NCBI GenBank assembly: GCA_026018925.1
Contig: JAKSZU010000012.1
Coordinates: 45,312,858-45,376,857, forward strand
Length of the DNA stretch: 64,000 nt
Origin: Tupaia tana
Lineage: Eukaryota > Chordata > Mammalia > Scandentia > Tupaiidae
Direction: 5' to 3'
Made by a program: the position numbers and the translations under genes. Positions 55,501 through 64,000 of the stretch are shown here, piece after piece. The notes under the pieces were generated by a model, which worked only from the letters and a program-made list of their open reading frames with translations, made no database searches and had not been told where the DNA came from. Numbering within the stretch: position 1 is the first letter of the stretch; every line of letters starts with the position of its first letter.

Positions 55501-58500
55501 CCTGGTCTTTCTCATCAGCTCTCTTTTCTTCTAAATCTTTCTTTTCTCTTCCTTCCTTCTCTTCCATCACAGCCCACCTCAGCTCTCACAGAGAATCGTA
55601 GGAATGTCAGATTAGTCATTGTATTTACTTTTTTTTTTTTTAATTACATTTTCCAGGCCAGCAGATGGCATGGAGGTTAAGATGCTAGATCCCATATGGC
55701 CAACTGCTTGGTACTAGTCTTGGACTTGGGGACTTGAAAAACACACAGGGTATATGTGCATATGTGCCCAAATCCTGAGAGGAGAATAGAAGAGAAGGGA
55801 TTGTGGCATGGCCATCACCACTTTGCTAGGGGGATGATTTCCCACTTTCCTTCTGTCTCTGTCTCTGTCTCTGTCCCTATCTCAGTGAGTATACATGCCC
55901 TATAGCAAACCATTTTTCAAAAAGAGAATTAATACAGTTTCTGCTACAACTTGTTAAACTAGTTTAAGTATTCAGGTGTCTTTGCAAATCCCCAAGAACC
56001 TGGTGTGTGTGGCCCTCAGCTGGTTGATTCCACTGGTGGCCCGGTGGTCCTCGGTTACAAGCTTTCCCACTCACTGTACCCACTGCTTACGTTTGTACGA
56101 ATTGCCTAACTTGAACACTTGTGACCCGACTCTTATTTTCTATGTGCTGGAAATATGTAGGAGTACAGAAAGGTTCTTGGAAAAGCCAAACCCTTCGTAA
56201 AAGGAATCAGACCCTTCCAGGGAGGCCTTCCTGTAAATCCAGATTGATATGCACTCATCCCCGAATGGAGAAGGCCCCCTATGCTGGGCGAAGCAGATGG
56301 GGCTGGCAGCCGATGGGGACAGGCAAGGGACCCCATGGGAGGGCCACGGAGGGTTCAGAGGCAAGGCTGATCCCTGTGGCCCCAATTCTTTCACTGCTGA
56401 ACAGCCAACTGACTTTCTGTCCATCTGTCTGTCTGCCGTGCCTGTCCACCGATGGACCTTCTGCTGTCCCTGCTGGCTGTCTCTGGCTGGCTGGCTGTCC
56501 TCTTGACTGTCTGCTCTCCTCCAGGATGCCTTCCACGCCTTTCACCAGGATCTCAATTTTGTGCGCAAGTTCCTGCAGCCTCTGCTGATTGGAGAGCTGG
56601 CCCCGGAGGAGCCCAGCCAGGATGGACTCCAGAATGTGAGCAGGACCCTGGCAGAGGCTTAGTCGCTGGGGTGTAGATGTAGCTGCAAGTCCTGGGAGTG
56701 TGGCCACCTGTCCAGGAGTTCCTCCGTCTGCCTTATCCCAAGGGGATGCAGAGCCAAGGCTGGGTTTGCCGCCCTTCAGGGGAAGGCAGCTGTAGGTGAG
56801 GCCATAGTGATGTCCTGCAGGCGTCCCAGGGCTCCAGACCTGGCTTGGCCAGCCACTTGCCAGAGGTACCCAGGTGAGCCCCATTACCTGCTCTGGGCTA
56901 TGTCCCCAGCTACAATGAGGATTTGGATACGCCGAACTCTGAAGGTGTCCCTGTTTCTCTCACACCCCATACCTTTTGGGAGGAGAAAAAGATCTGGCCA
57001 TCTGTCAGATCCCCTGGTCACATCCCAGACTAGGTGTGTTGTCCCTTCATCTCCCTTTGGCCACACCCCTTAGGTCTGGACTGCGAAGAGTGGCTGGGGC
57101 TTGGGGAGCCCTGGGAGGTTTCTGGGGGCAGTGGGGGCCTCATTTCTGGAGCTGACTGGCCACTCTGCTGTGGCAGGCCCAGCTGATTGAGGACTTCCGA
57201 GCCCTGCGTCAGGCAGCTGAGGACATGAAGCTGTTTGAGGCCAACCCGACCTTCTTCGCGCTCCTGCTAGGTCACATCCTGGCCATGGAGGTGCTGGCCT
57301 GGCTCATCGTCTACCTCCTGGGCCCTGGCTGGGTGCCCAGTGCCCTCGCTGCTGCCATCCTGGCCATCTCTCAGGTGACCCCAGCACTGCATGGCGGCCA
57401 CCCTGTGTTGTGCCAGGAGCCATGGGGCCCAATCCATATGAGCACCCTGGAAGATATCTGCTGAATGAGTAAATGAGGAGGGAGGGGGGGAGGGAGGGAG
57501 TGAACAGCCAGAGGGTCCATAAGGCATGTTTGCAGGTTCAGCTGCATTCTCAGTGAGCTAAGGAGGGTTATTAAATAAGGAGTTTTTCTCTTTTTTTGGG
57601 AGAGGTTTTTGCTATAGGGCATGTACACTCGCCAGAAAGACAGAGAGACAGAGAGACATCACTGTCTCTCTGAAAAGCGAGAAAGTGAGAAATCACCCCT
57701 TGGGGGGATGCCACACCACAATCCCTTCTCCTCCATTCTTCTCTCGGAATCTTGGGCATGTACGCACAGGTGCCCAGCGTGAGTTTAAGCCACCAGGTCC
57801 GGGACTTGAACCTCCATCAACTACATGGGAGTCCAGTGACATAGCCAATACACCAACTGCTGGTTTCTTAAATAAGGATTTTAATAAATCCTGAACAAGC
57901 ACAGGGTAAGGAGCTAGAAGCCTGCTGTCCCCCAGCTCCATAACACACCTGCAAGCCCCTCCACCTCCCTGAAACGCAGCTGTCCATGTCCGTCAAGAGG
58001 GAAGCTGGGTTTGCTATGGAGTGTTAGCTGTAGGGTCCCCAGCCAGCTGGAAGGATCCACCACCCTCTTCCTGGCTGGAATCAGGCCCCAGCAATTCTGT
58101 CAAGGAGCCCCAGCTCCTGACCCCACCTCTCTCCTCAGGCTCAGTGCTGGTGTCTACAGCATGACCTGGGCCACGCCTCCATCTTCAGGAAGTCCTGGTG
58201 GAACCAAGTGGCCCAGCAGTTTGTGATGGGGCAGCTGAAGGTGAGCATGGGGGTGCGGAGCAGCCAGACACTGAGTCAGGGGTGCTTCATGGAGTCTGCC
58301 CAGGTATATGGGCACAGAATGGGGGGCATGGTTTTGTCCTACTCCTGAGAGTCCCCTGCTCCCCCATAGGGCTTCTCGGCCCACTGGTGGAACTTCCGCC
58401 ACTTCCAGCATCACGCCAAACCCAACATCTTCCACAAAGACCCAGACGTGACCGTGGCACCCGTCTTCCTCCTGGGGGAGTCGTCTGTGGAGGTGGGTGG

Positions 58501-61500
58501 GGAAGGACGTGGACCCCCTCAGGCTAGGGGCACTGGCAGCAGCTAAGGCCCCACTCCAGCCCTCCCCAGCCCCTGACCCAGGCTGAGCCCCTGCCCCAGT
58601 GGTGTTCCCACCCACCTCCCTGCCTGCTGGGGACCAGGGCCTTCTTGCTGGAATCTAGAGTTGCCTTCGACCCTTGGCCCCAACTAGCCCCCTGACCTTG
58701 CCTGGAAGAAGAGGGCCTGGAGAGCTACTCTCCCAGCCACTGCCTGTCTCCACAGTACGGCAAGAAGAAACGCAGATACTTGCCCTACAACCACCAACAC
58801 CTGTACTTCTTCCTGAGTGAGTCTGTGTCTTCCCGGGCGTGGGGCGTGGGGCGTGGGCGGGCCATGCCTGAAGCTTTGGGTCAGGGGCCAGGTATGATCC
58901 CTGTAGCCCTCCCTCACCACGGCTCCCTCCCAGCCTCTCCCAGCCCCTGTGCTGGTCATCTCACTTGCAGCCTGTACGCCCTCTCCCAACGCCACATCTC
59001 TGCCCTAGCCATTCCCCCTGCCTGCCCAGCGCTTTTCCAGGCCCAGCCAGAATCCCCTGACCTCACATCAGGGTGGTCAGAAGCTCAGGGGTGTCTGGGC
59101 GGTTCCTGAGGCGGACAGGGTAAGGATGCAGGCAGGAAGTATGAGGCTGGCCCTGACCTGCAGCAATAGGGACGCTGGGGCAGAGGTAGTGGAGCAAGGG
59201 CCAACCAAGGGAATGAGGTGGACCAGGCCTTGCAGGTGACGCTGGATGGGAACAGCACCAGCATCCCGTGGGCGCTCCTGGAGTACCAGGGCCCTGATCA
59301 CCCCCTCCACTGCCCCTGCCTCGGCACCCCAGCCTGCTCCTGAGCTCTCGTGCCCTCCTGCAGTTGGCCCGCCGCTGCTCACGCTGGTGAACTTTGAAGT
59401 GGAAAATCTGGCATACATGCTGGTGTGCATGCAGTGGGCGGTGAGTGGGGGCTGCTCAGGACCCCAGGCACGCAGCCATGGTGGTGGGGGGGTTGGGGGT
59501 AGGCTGCAGGGGGCCACATCCATCCACAAATGCAAACGGGTGCACGTGTGCATGCACAGGTGTGGTTCACATGTGTGTGTGCACACATGTATGCATGCAG
59601 GCATGTGAGGGAGAGCCAGTGTGTATGTACAGGGGACGTGGTATGGGTCTCCTGTAGGGATGTCCTCCCTGGGGAGGGGATCGATCACTGGGCTGACTTT
59701 GCCGTGTCCTGGGCAGGGACTCCTCTCCCCCACACCTTCCATGACACCTTCACCTCCGAGGTCAACTCTGTGAACTGGCAGGGCAGGGAGCCTATCCTCT
59801 TACCCAGTTGTGGAAACTGAGGCCCAGATGGGGTGGTGGCCTGTCCAGGGCTCCAAGGCAAATCAAGCAGAAGAGGTGTACGATCCCTCCTTCTGCCAGG
59901 CTGCAGACCCCGGCTGCTCAAGGCCACTCAGTGTCGCCTCTGCCATCCTCTGCAGGACTTGCTCTGGGCCGCCAGCTTCTACTCCCGCTTCTTCTTGTCC
60001 TACATCCCCTTCTACGGAGTCCCTGGGACACTGCTCCTTTTCGTTGCTGTCAGGTATGGTCAGAATTGGAATGGCAGGGAGCAAGGGGATCACACAGGTG
60101 GCAGGTGACCTGACTACAGCCTGCCCCCTTCCACATCCCCATCTGCAGAATGGGGGCAGCAGGACTGCCTCCTGGTTCTTGGGAGAATCAGATAGACACG
60201 AGCTTGGCAAGAGCAGAGCTCCCCAGGCTCAGCCTGGCAGTGAACCCTGCTCTGTTCAGCCTCCTTAGCCTGACGGAGGGAGTGATGACCACAGTCCCAT
60301 TATACAGGCGAGGAAGCAGGGGCCCAGGTCTGGGGACAGCCCCACTGCAGCCTCCGCTCAGGGGGCCTAAGTAGTGAGCTGGACATGGCAGCGCCCACGC
60401 CTCCCCAACAGGGTCCTGGAGAGCCACTGGTTCGTGTGGATCACACAGATGAACCACATCCCCAAGGAGATCGGCCACGAGAAGCACCGGGATTGGGCCA
60501 GCTCTCAGGTGGGTGGCAGGGATAGGGCCTAGGGTTCCAGCTAGGAGGCGGCTGGCAGAGAGGGATACTGCTACCTACCTCCTGCTGGGGCCGCCAGGTG
60601 TGGGGCATTATGGGGTCAGGGCTGTGCCAGCCCTCCCTCACGTCCCCTGCCTGCTCCTGGCAGCTGGCAGCCACCTGCAACGTGGAGCCCTCACCCTTCA
60701 CCGACTGGTTCAGCGGGCACCTCAACTTTCAGATCGAGCACCAGTGAGTGCAGGGCCTGGGCGCTCCGGGTGAGGAGCAAGGCCTGACCCCTTTCCTGTC
60801 TTTCCTGGGGCTCTTGACTCGCTGGGAACCTGGGAGACCTGGGAGCAGGGCCTGGGAGATGCTGGGTGACCGGGGCTCACTCCGGAAGTCCCACCCCAGG
60901 CCTCAACACACACTTTCTGACCCACAGCCTCTTCCCCACCATGCCGAGGCACAACTACCACAAAGTAGCCCCTCTGGTCAAGGCACTGTGTGCCAAGCAC
61001 GGCCTCAACTATGAAGTGAAGCCCTTTCTCACTGCCCTGGTGGACATTGTTGGGTAAGGCTGCAGTCCAGGCCCCTTGGGCCACCATGGCTTCCCCTGAA
61101 CAGGTGCCCTCCCTCATCCTAGTCAGCCTTTCCTGAGCCCATGAGGGTCCCTCCCTAAGAGCTGGCATTCTAGGCCTTTAGGGATCAGCCTCTCTGTCCT
61201 CAGCCTGTGCCTGCCCCTTCCCCGGCATCCCCCATGGGCACCTCAGTGAGCACCACAGGCCTAGGTTCCGCTTTCCTGGAGCCTCTGTCCTCGCAGTAGA
61301 GCTAGAAACAAGCAGAACAGCAAAGAAGTAGAAACAGAAAATGTGAAAATGGCTGGGCCAAGCAACAGAACCCTACCGGTGGGGCATGTGAGGGAAGCCA
61401 GGGTGCCAGGCAGGGGTTACAACTCTGAATTGGGTGCAGGGCGGGTGGCACCGAGAAGCTGACACGTGTGTAGGGAAGAGGGGAGCGGCAGCTACAAGCG

Positions 61501-62317
61501 GAAGGGTGTTGGAAGCAGAGGGCACAGCAGCGCAGAGGCCCCAGACAGGAGCCTGTGGTGTGCATGGGAAAGGGATGAGGCCTGATTTACACCCTGGGGA
61601 GGTGCTCTGGCTGGGGGTGTCAAAGCCCAGGGCAGAGCATAGGCCCCCCCAGGAGCCAGGGAGGCAGAGGGGGCTGGCCCTGGTCTGGTGGAGGCTGTGG
61701 GGGTGGGAACCCAGGTCAGTGGAGGTCTCCCATCTCCAGCCTTGCCCGTGCAGTTCCCTCGTCCTGTCTGCCTTTCCTTCTGTGCTGTGTTCAAACTCCT
61801 GCTTCTTCATGACCCTTCCCAGCCTGACCCCTGCCCCGCCCCCCAAGCCCCTGTCACTAGGCGCAGCCCCCTCAGAGCACCTGGCGTGGAGTTTGCCAAT
61901 GAGATGTTGATATTTCTGGCTCCTCTGCCTGACACTGGGTTCCTGGTGGGCAAGTCCACCCTGTACGTCTCCTCCACAGGGCCCCAGCAGGAGGAGGCAG
62001 CAGGAGCACTGGGTGGAGGGGACAGGCACACATCCGGCTGGCCTTGCCCATTCCCCACGCCCAGCCTAGAGTCCACCCCAGTTAATGGGACTGAGCCTCC
62101 TCTCCCAACTGATGTCCCTGGCCCCACAGCCGCCTACCCCCACGGGGACGGAAACCCACCAGGGAATGAGGGGCGTTTCCACTCACACTCATCATGGAGA
62201 TGCTGGAGATGTTAGAATCTTGCAAGTGAGTCTAACACCCACCTCCCACCATCCCTCCCTCCCAGGTCCCTGAAGAAGTCTGGCAACGTCTGGCTGGACG
62301 CCTACCTCCACCAGTGA
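46263..62317 (+). CDS. FADS3: FADS3, fatty acid desaturase 3 (complete, 12 exons)
   Basis: Twelve exons (225+111+198+102+123+61+77+98+97+80+126+52 nt) join without frameshift to 449 residues plus stop; human FADS3 has 445. The front-end desaturase architecture is complete: N-terminal cytochrome b5 domain with heme-binding HPGG (59-62) and a likely second heme His at about 82; membrane segments near 137-161, 164-180, 274-295 and 303-331; and the three di-iron histidine boxes HDLGH (186-190), HFQHH (223-227) and QIEHH (387-391). The family acts in the ER membrane. FADS3 is reported to introduce the 14Z double bond into sphingoid bases of ceramides and a delta-13 bond into trans-vaccenate. The four extra residues lie in the Gly-rich N-terminus. 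Intron 1 is 10 kb; the rest is compact. FADS1 and FADS2 are less likely because of the GGIGEPG start and FADS3-specific interior. Confidence 0.97.
46488..47945. other. FADS3 intron 1, 5' part
   Basis: Unique GC-rich DNA with a degenerate (GT/GC)n stretch near 47560-47650; no exon recognised. Confidence 0.45.
47950..48202 (+). mobile_element. tRNA-SINE, old long form, (CA)n tail
   Basis: Sense copy; head GGCCAGCAGGTGGCAGGG, tail ending in (AC)n at 48183-48202. Confidence 0.8.
48238..49175. other. FADS3 intron 1 with MIR fragments
   Basis: MIR core at about 48240-48300 (CTCAGTTTCCCCATGTGTAA) and a clear antisense MIR at 49000-49170 (GAAGCTCAGAGAGGCAAAGT). The rest is unique. Confidence 0.6.
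49203..49482 (-). mobile_element. tRNA-SINE, long form
   Basis: Antisense; target duplication near TAATCATTCTTTT / TAGTCATTCATTTT. Confidence 0.9.
49532..49792 (+). mobile_element. tRNA-SINE, long form
   Basis: Sense; GGGACCAGCAGGTAGCATAA head, A-rich tail. Confidence 0.88.
49803..50012 (-). mobile_element. SINE, type 3 body
   Basis: Antisense; forward sense reads GAGTTCAGTTCCTGAGTCAA then GGCCCTGCTGGGGGTCCCTG. Confidence 0.5.
50013..52540. other. FADS3 intron 1, middle
   Basis: Unique DNA with MIR pieces at about 50590-50710 (sense) and 50980-51120 (antisense); no exon recognised. Confidence 0.5.
52571..52885 (+). mobile_element. Composite SINE with extra tail, copy A
   Basis: SINE body (GGAGAAGGAGGGATTGCAGC) followed by an unusual 3' segment (GGGCCTAGCCACAG..., GAGCTGTGTCTGTCTGTCTG) shared with 53611-53905. 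Confidence 0.6.
53611..53905 (+). mobile_element. Composite SINE with extra tail, copy B
   Basis: TAGTGGTTAAGGAAGCTGGA head, same extra 3' segment (GCAGGGCCTAGCCATGC, AAAGCTGCGTCTGTCTG) as copy A, same orientation, about 1 kb away. Confidence 0.65.
54090..54430 (+). mobile_element. L1 3' end
   Basis: GTGATGCTAAGTGAACAAGC, CAGAGCCAGAAAGTAGAATG, ACTGAACTGGACACCTACAG and GGTTAAAATGGTAA are the familiar L1M 3' sequence in order. Confidence 0.85.
54437..54650 (+). mobile_element. SINE, type 3 body
   Basis: GGCCAGCATGGTGGTGTAGC head and GAAGACCCTGTTGGCATTGT body; inserted right after the L1 tail. Confidence 0.6.
54690..54770 (-). repeat. MIR fragment
   Basis: CTCAGGAAATTGGAACC and TCAAGGTCACACAGTGAGGG resemble antisense MIR. 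Confidence 0.55.
55655..55922 (+). mobile_element. tRNA-SINE, old long form
   Basis: Sense; AGGCCAGCAGATGGCATGG head, GGGATTGTGGCATGGCCATC body. Confidence 0.85.
56525..56635 (+). CDS. FADS3: FADS3 exon 2
   Basis: 37 codons (76-112): end of the b5 domain ([20 protein letters not shown]) and the acidic linker. CCTCCAG / AAT|GTGAGC. Confidence 0.96.
57177..57374 (+). CDS. FADS3: FADS3 exon 3 (first membrane segments)
   Basis: 66 codons (113-178). Contains [19 protein letters not shown] and the start of the second hydrophobic stretch, [18 protein letters not shown] / CAG|GTGACC. Confidence 0.96.
57590..57868 (-). mobile_element. tRNA-SINE, long form, FADS3 intron 3
   Basis: Antisense. Target duplication TTAAATAAGGAGTTTT / TTAAATAAGGATTTTA. 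A GACAGAGAGACATCACTGTC insertion disturbs its GA-rich segment. Confidence 0.92.
58139..58240 (+). CDS. FADS3: FADS3 exon 4 (histidine box 1)
   Basis: 34 codons (179-212) with [11 protein letters not shown], the first di-iron histidine box. CTCCTCAG / AAG|GTGAGC. Confidence 0.96.
58370..58492 (+). CDS. FADS3: FADS3 exon 5 (histidine box 2)
   Basis: 41 codons (213-253) with [19 protein letters not shown] / GAG|GTGGGT. Confidence 0.96.
58756..58816 (+). CDS. FADS3: FADS3 exon 6
   Basis: 20 codons plus one base (254-273): the basic stretch [28 protein letters not shown] / CTGA|GTGAGT. Confidence 0.95.
59364..59440 (+). CDS. FADS3: FADS3 exon 7 (membrane segment)
   Basis: Completes Ile274 and encodes [20 protein letters not shown] to CMQWA (299). 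CTCCTGCAG / GCG|GTGAGT. Confidence 0.96.
59785..59855 (-). repeat. MIR fragment in FADS3 intron 7
   Basis: GTTGTGGAAACTGAGGCCCA matches antisense MIR. Confidence 0.6.
59956..60053 (+). CDS. FADS3: FADS3 exon 8 (membrane segment)
   Basis: 32 codons plus two bases: hydrophobic [19 protein letters not shown] and [20 protein letters not shown] / CAG|GTATGG. Confidence 0.96.
60412..60508 (+). CDS. FADS3: FADS3 exon 9
   Basis: Residues 332-364, with [20 protein letters not shown], a His-rich conserved segment of front-end desaturases. CCAACAG / CAG|GTGGGT. Confidence 0.96.
60664..60743 (+). CDS. FADS3: FADS3 exon 10 (start of histidine box 3)
   Basis: 26 codons plus two bases (365-390 and part of 391), ending in FQIEH; the last His of the QIEHH box is split across the next intron. 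CTGGCAG / CA|GTGAGT. Confidence 0.96.
60928..61053 (+). CDS. FADS3: FADS3 exon 11
   Basis: Residues 391-432 plus two bases: [20 protein letters not shown] and [18 protein letters not shown] / GG|GTAAGG. Confidence 0.96.
62266..62317 (+). CDS. FADS3: FADS3 exon 12 and stop
   Basis: Completes Gly433, then [16 protein letters not shown] and TGA at 62315-62317. CTCCCAG acceptor. The junction residue is Gly, where human FADS3 has Arg. Confidence 0.96.
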
Positions 62318-62640
62318 AGGCAGCGCCCAGGCAGGCAGAGAAGGAGTGAGGCCCAGGCCCCAGCAATCAACAAGCCACCCGGCAGTCAACACCCTCACCC
62401 TTCACCCCCCAGCCTGGGGGCGCCCTCCTGCCCTTCCTGGTCCTGCTCTGCTGCCCTCGGCCCCCTCGCCTGTCTGTTCAGTGGCCCTACGAGGGTGGCT
62501 CTGGGCCCAGCAGGACCTGGGGGTGGGGATGGGACATAAAGCCGCACGATGAGCATGGCATGTTTTCCTGGAGCCAGAAATGAGAGAAGATTGTTATTTT
62601 TATATAAAAACAAACCCAGATAAATTGCGGAGTAGAGGAC
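62318..62640 (+). other. FADS3: FADS3 3' UTR with candidate poly(A) signals
   Basis: No canonical AATAAA is seen just after the stop. Variant hexamers occur: CATAAA 62535-62540, TATAAA 62603-62608 and GATAAA 62619-62624, the last two beside an AT-rich TTGTTATTTTTATAT stretch. The 3' end is estimated, not shown. Confidence 0.5.
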
Positions 62641-64000
62641 TGAGCTGGCATGAATTTGAGAGCCAGAGACTGCCCCTGGTTCCACAGAGGCGGGCTCTGG
62701 GGCACTCAGGTGCTGAGAGGCTGGTGGCTAAGGTGTTCCCTCTGCTCTGGGGACTCTGCTCAGAGCCGGCCACTGCCCAGCTTGGACGACGGCTGGCCCT
62801 GCCCTTTCATCTGCTCACCGGCAGCCTGGGATGCTCCACACTGACGTTGCCTCACTTTCCCCTCTGTGCGATGGAACGGGGTGGCCCTGAGTGTGAATCA
62901 TGTCCGCAGGTGCCTCTGGAGCATGAGACAGTGAAGCCGGTGTGTCTCTGGGCCTGCAGCCCTCCCCCCACAACCCTCACAGGGCTCCATGCCATCCATG
63001 CCACGGGCCGCTTGCCAACTGAGCTCCCACATTTGGCAACACATGGCACCATAGCCTGAGGGTGCCCAGTAGCCTGAGGAGGTGGCACTAATCTCCCTCA
63101 TGCCCACCTGGAGCCAGGTGTCTGCCAGCAGTTGCTGCAGTGAATGAGCTGGACCCCGAGGCATGGTCGTTCCCATCCTTGAGTCCCTGGGGTCTAGGAA
63201 CTGGCCCCACCTAGCCAGTGTCCCAGGGCAGGCACTGCCCTTCCCCAGGGCTCAGGCTCCTCATCTGGACGGTGGGGGCAGCTGGGCTGTGCTTGTGGGG
63301 TTTGGGACAGTTCTGGGGAGGTCCCTGAGTTTCCTATCAGGGTGTCCTGAGGGTGGGAAGAAGGGAGAGCTGGGCTGCTGGACCCCTCCCCTCCCAGCAT
63401 CCACACACTTCAGTCGTTCCAAGCTAAAGGTGTCATCTGAAGAAGTGTCAGTCACTTGAGGAAAAAAAGAAAAACAACAAAAAGGAAAGTTGAAATGCTG
63501 AGTTGGGGTTCTCCTGAGGGCCTTTCTGGAATGGGAGTTGCGGCCGCCCCACCAGCTGCCGGAACTGCCCCCTCACTCTTTGCCAGGCTCCGGGTCTGGA
63601 CTAGGTTCCCTGTGGGAGAAGGAAAGGGTGCAGATATGGCCCATCTCTTTGACCTTTCCGGGGCCCACCTCCCTGGGGATGGAACTGGGAGAGATGGCCT
63701 GGCTGCACCCTCCACAAGGTAGCCTTGGGCTTCCCTGCCTGGAACTCCCCTTCCGAGAGACCAAGAAAGCCTCTTCAGTGCTAAGGGAGTCTGGAATCGT
63801 CCCTGCCACCCTCGCACACTTCCTCTACGCAGGGCACGGATCCTCTGGGCTGGGTCCCGTGGACACGTGGCTCTGGGCTCACCCTCTGGGAGTTCTTCCT
63901 AGCCCGCAGGGTCTCCGTGATGGCACCTGAATACTGGCCTCATTCACCGTGGAGCCTGGGGCAGCCCGAAGCCTGGGGCAGCCCGAAGCCTGGCTCAGGA
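62641..64000. other. Unique DNA after FADS3
   Basis: No exon of FADS2, the expected convergent neighbour, is recognised. A 17-base tandem GGGGCAGCCCGAAGCCT doublet closes the window. Confidence 0.5.

Noticed and set aside
62641..64000. FADS2 3' exon or UTR on the - strand
   Set aside because: Expected by synteny, but no desaturase-like coding sequence or clear UTR signature was seen on the reverse strand.

Overview
The window is nuclear DNA from a placental mammal. Two human-like, multi-exon genes lie head-to-tail on the + strand: RAB3IL1 (GRAB, a Rab3A/Rab8 exchange factor; coding exons recognised from 22731 to 39538) and FADS3 (fatty-acid desaturase family member 3; complete, 46263-62317, 449 residues predicted). 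This is the known RAB3IL1-FADS3 neighbourhood of the human 11q12 FADS cluster. Neither BEST1 nor FADS2, the expected outer neighbours, was found.

The non-genic DNA is dominated by about 60 copies of a tRNA-derived SINE: a Pol III-like head with a GGTTCGAGTCC-type B box, a body containing a GGGATTGCGGTGTGGCCATC-like block, a CT-rich segment and an A-rich tail. I see no Alu, B1/B2 or other SINE that I recognise as diagnostic of another order. A colugo (Dermoptera) is my best guess for the host, from the SINE type and the very human-like proteins. This is inference and should be tested by library search.

Layout. 1-3060: an ancient MaLR (MLT1-like) LTR element with LTR, internal region and second LTR, interrupted by young SINEs. 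3060-8110: SINE-dense DNA with an antisense L1 (about 5650-7720) and long CCTT/CTTT tracts. 8110-18320: more SINEs, an antisense MST-like LTR, three copies of a short mariner-like element with inverted ends, and L2. 18320-22390: mostly unique, with MIR fragments and a probable alternative first coding exon of RAB3IL1 (20875-21026). 22390-22830: CpG-island promoter and canonical RAB3IL1 exon 1. 22742-33263: large intron 1, containing an inverted pair of arms of about 0.5 kb. 33264-39538: RAB3IL1 coding exons 2-8. 39539-46262: SINE cluster, a 100-N assembly gap (42135-42234) and the FADS3 CpG island. 46263-62317: FADS3 in 12 exons with a 10 kb first intron. 62318-64000: FADS3 3' UTR and unique flank.

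The last 49 codons expected for RAB3IL1 are not visible, so they probably lie in the gap or were lost at an assembly junction. FADS3 is intact: heme-binding HPGG, three histidine boxes, all splice sites GT-AG and in phase. RAB3IL1 acts in vesicle exocytosis and FADS3 in ER lipid desaturation; their adjacency is conserved synteny, not a shared pathway. I found no previously undescribed gene system. The points most worth checking are the missing RAB3IL1 exons, the alternative first exon, the inverted repeat, the repeatedly used SINE insertion sites and the unusual SINE families.
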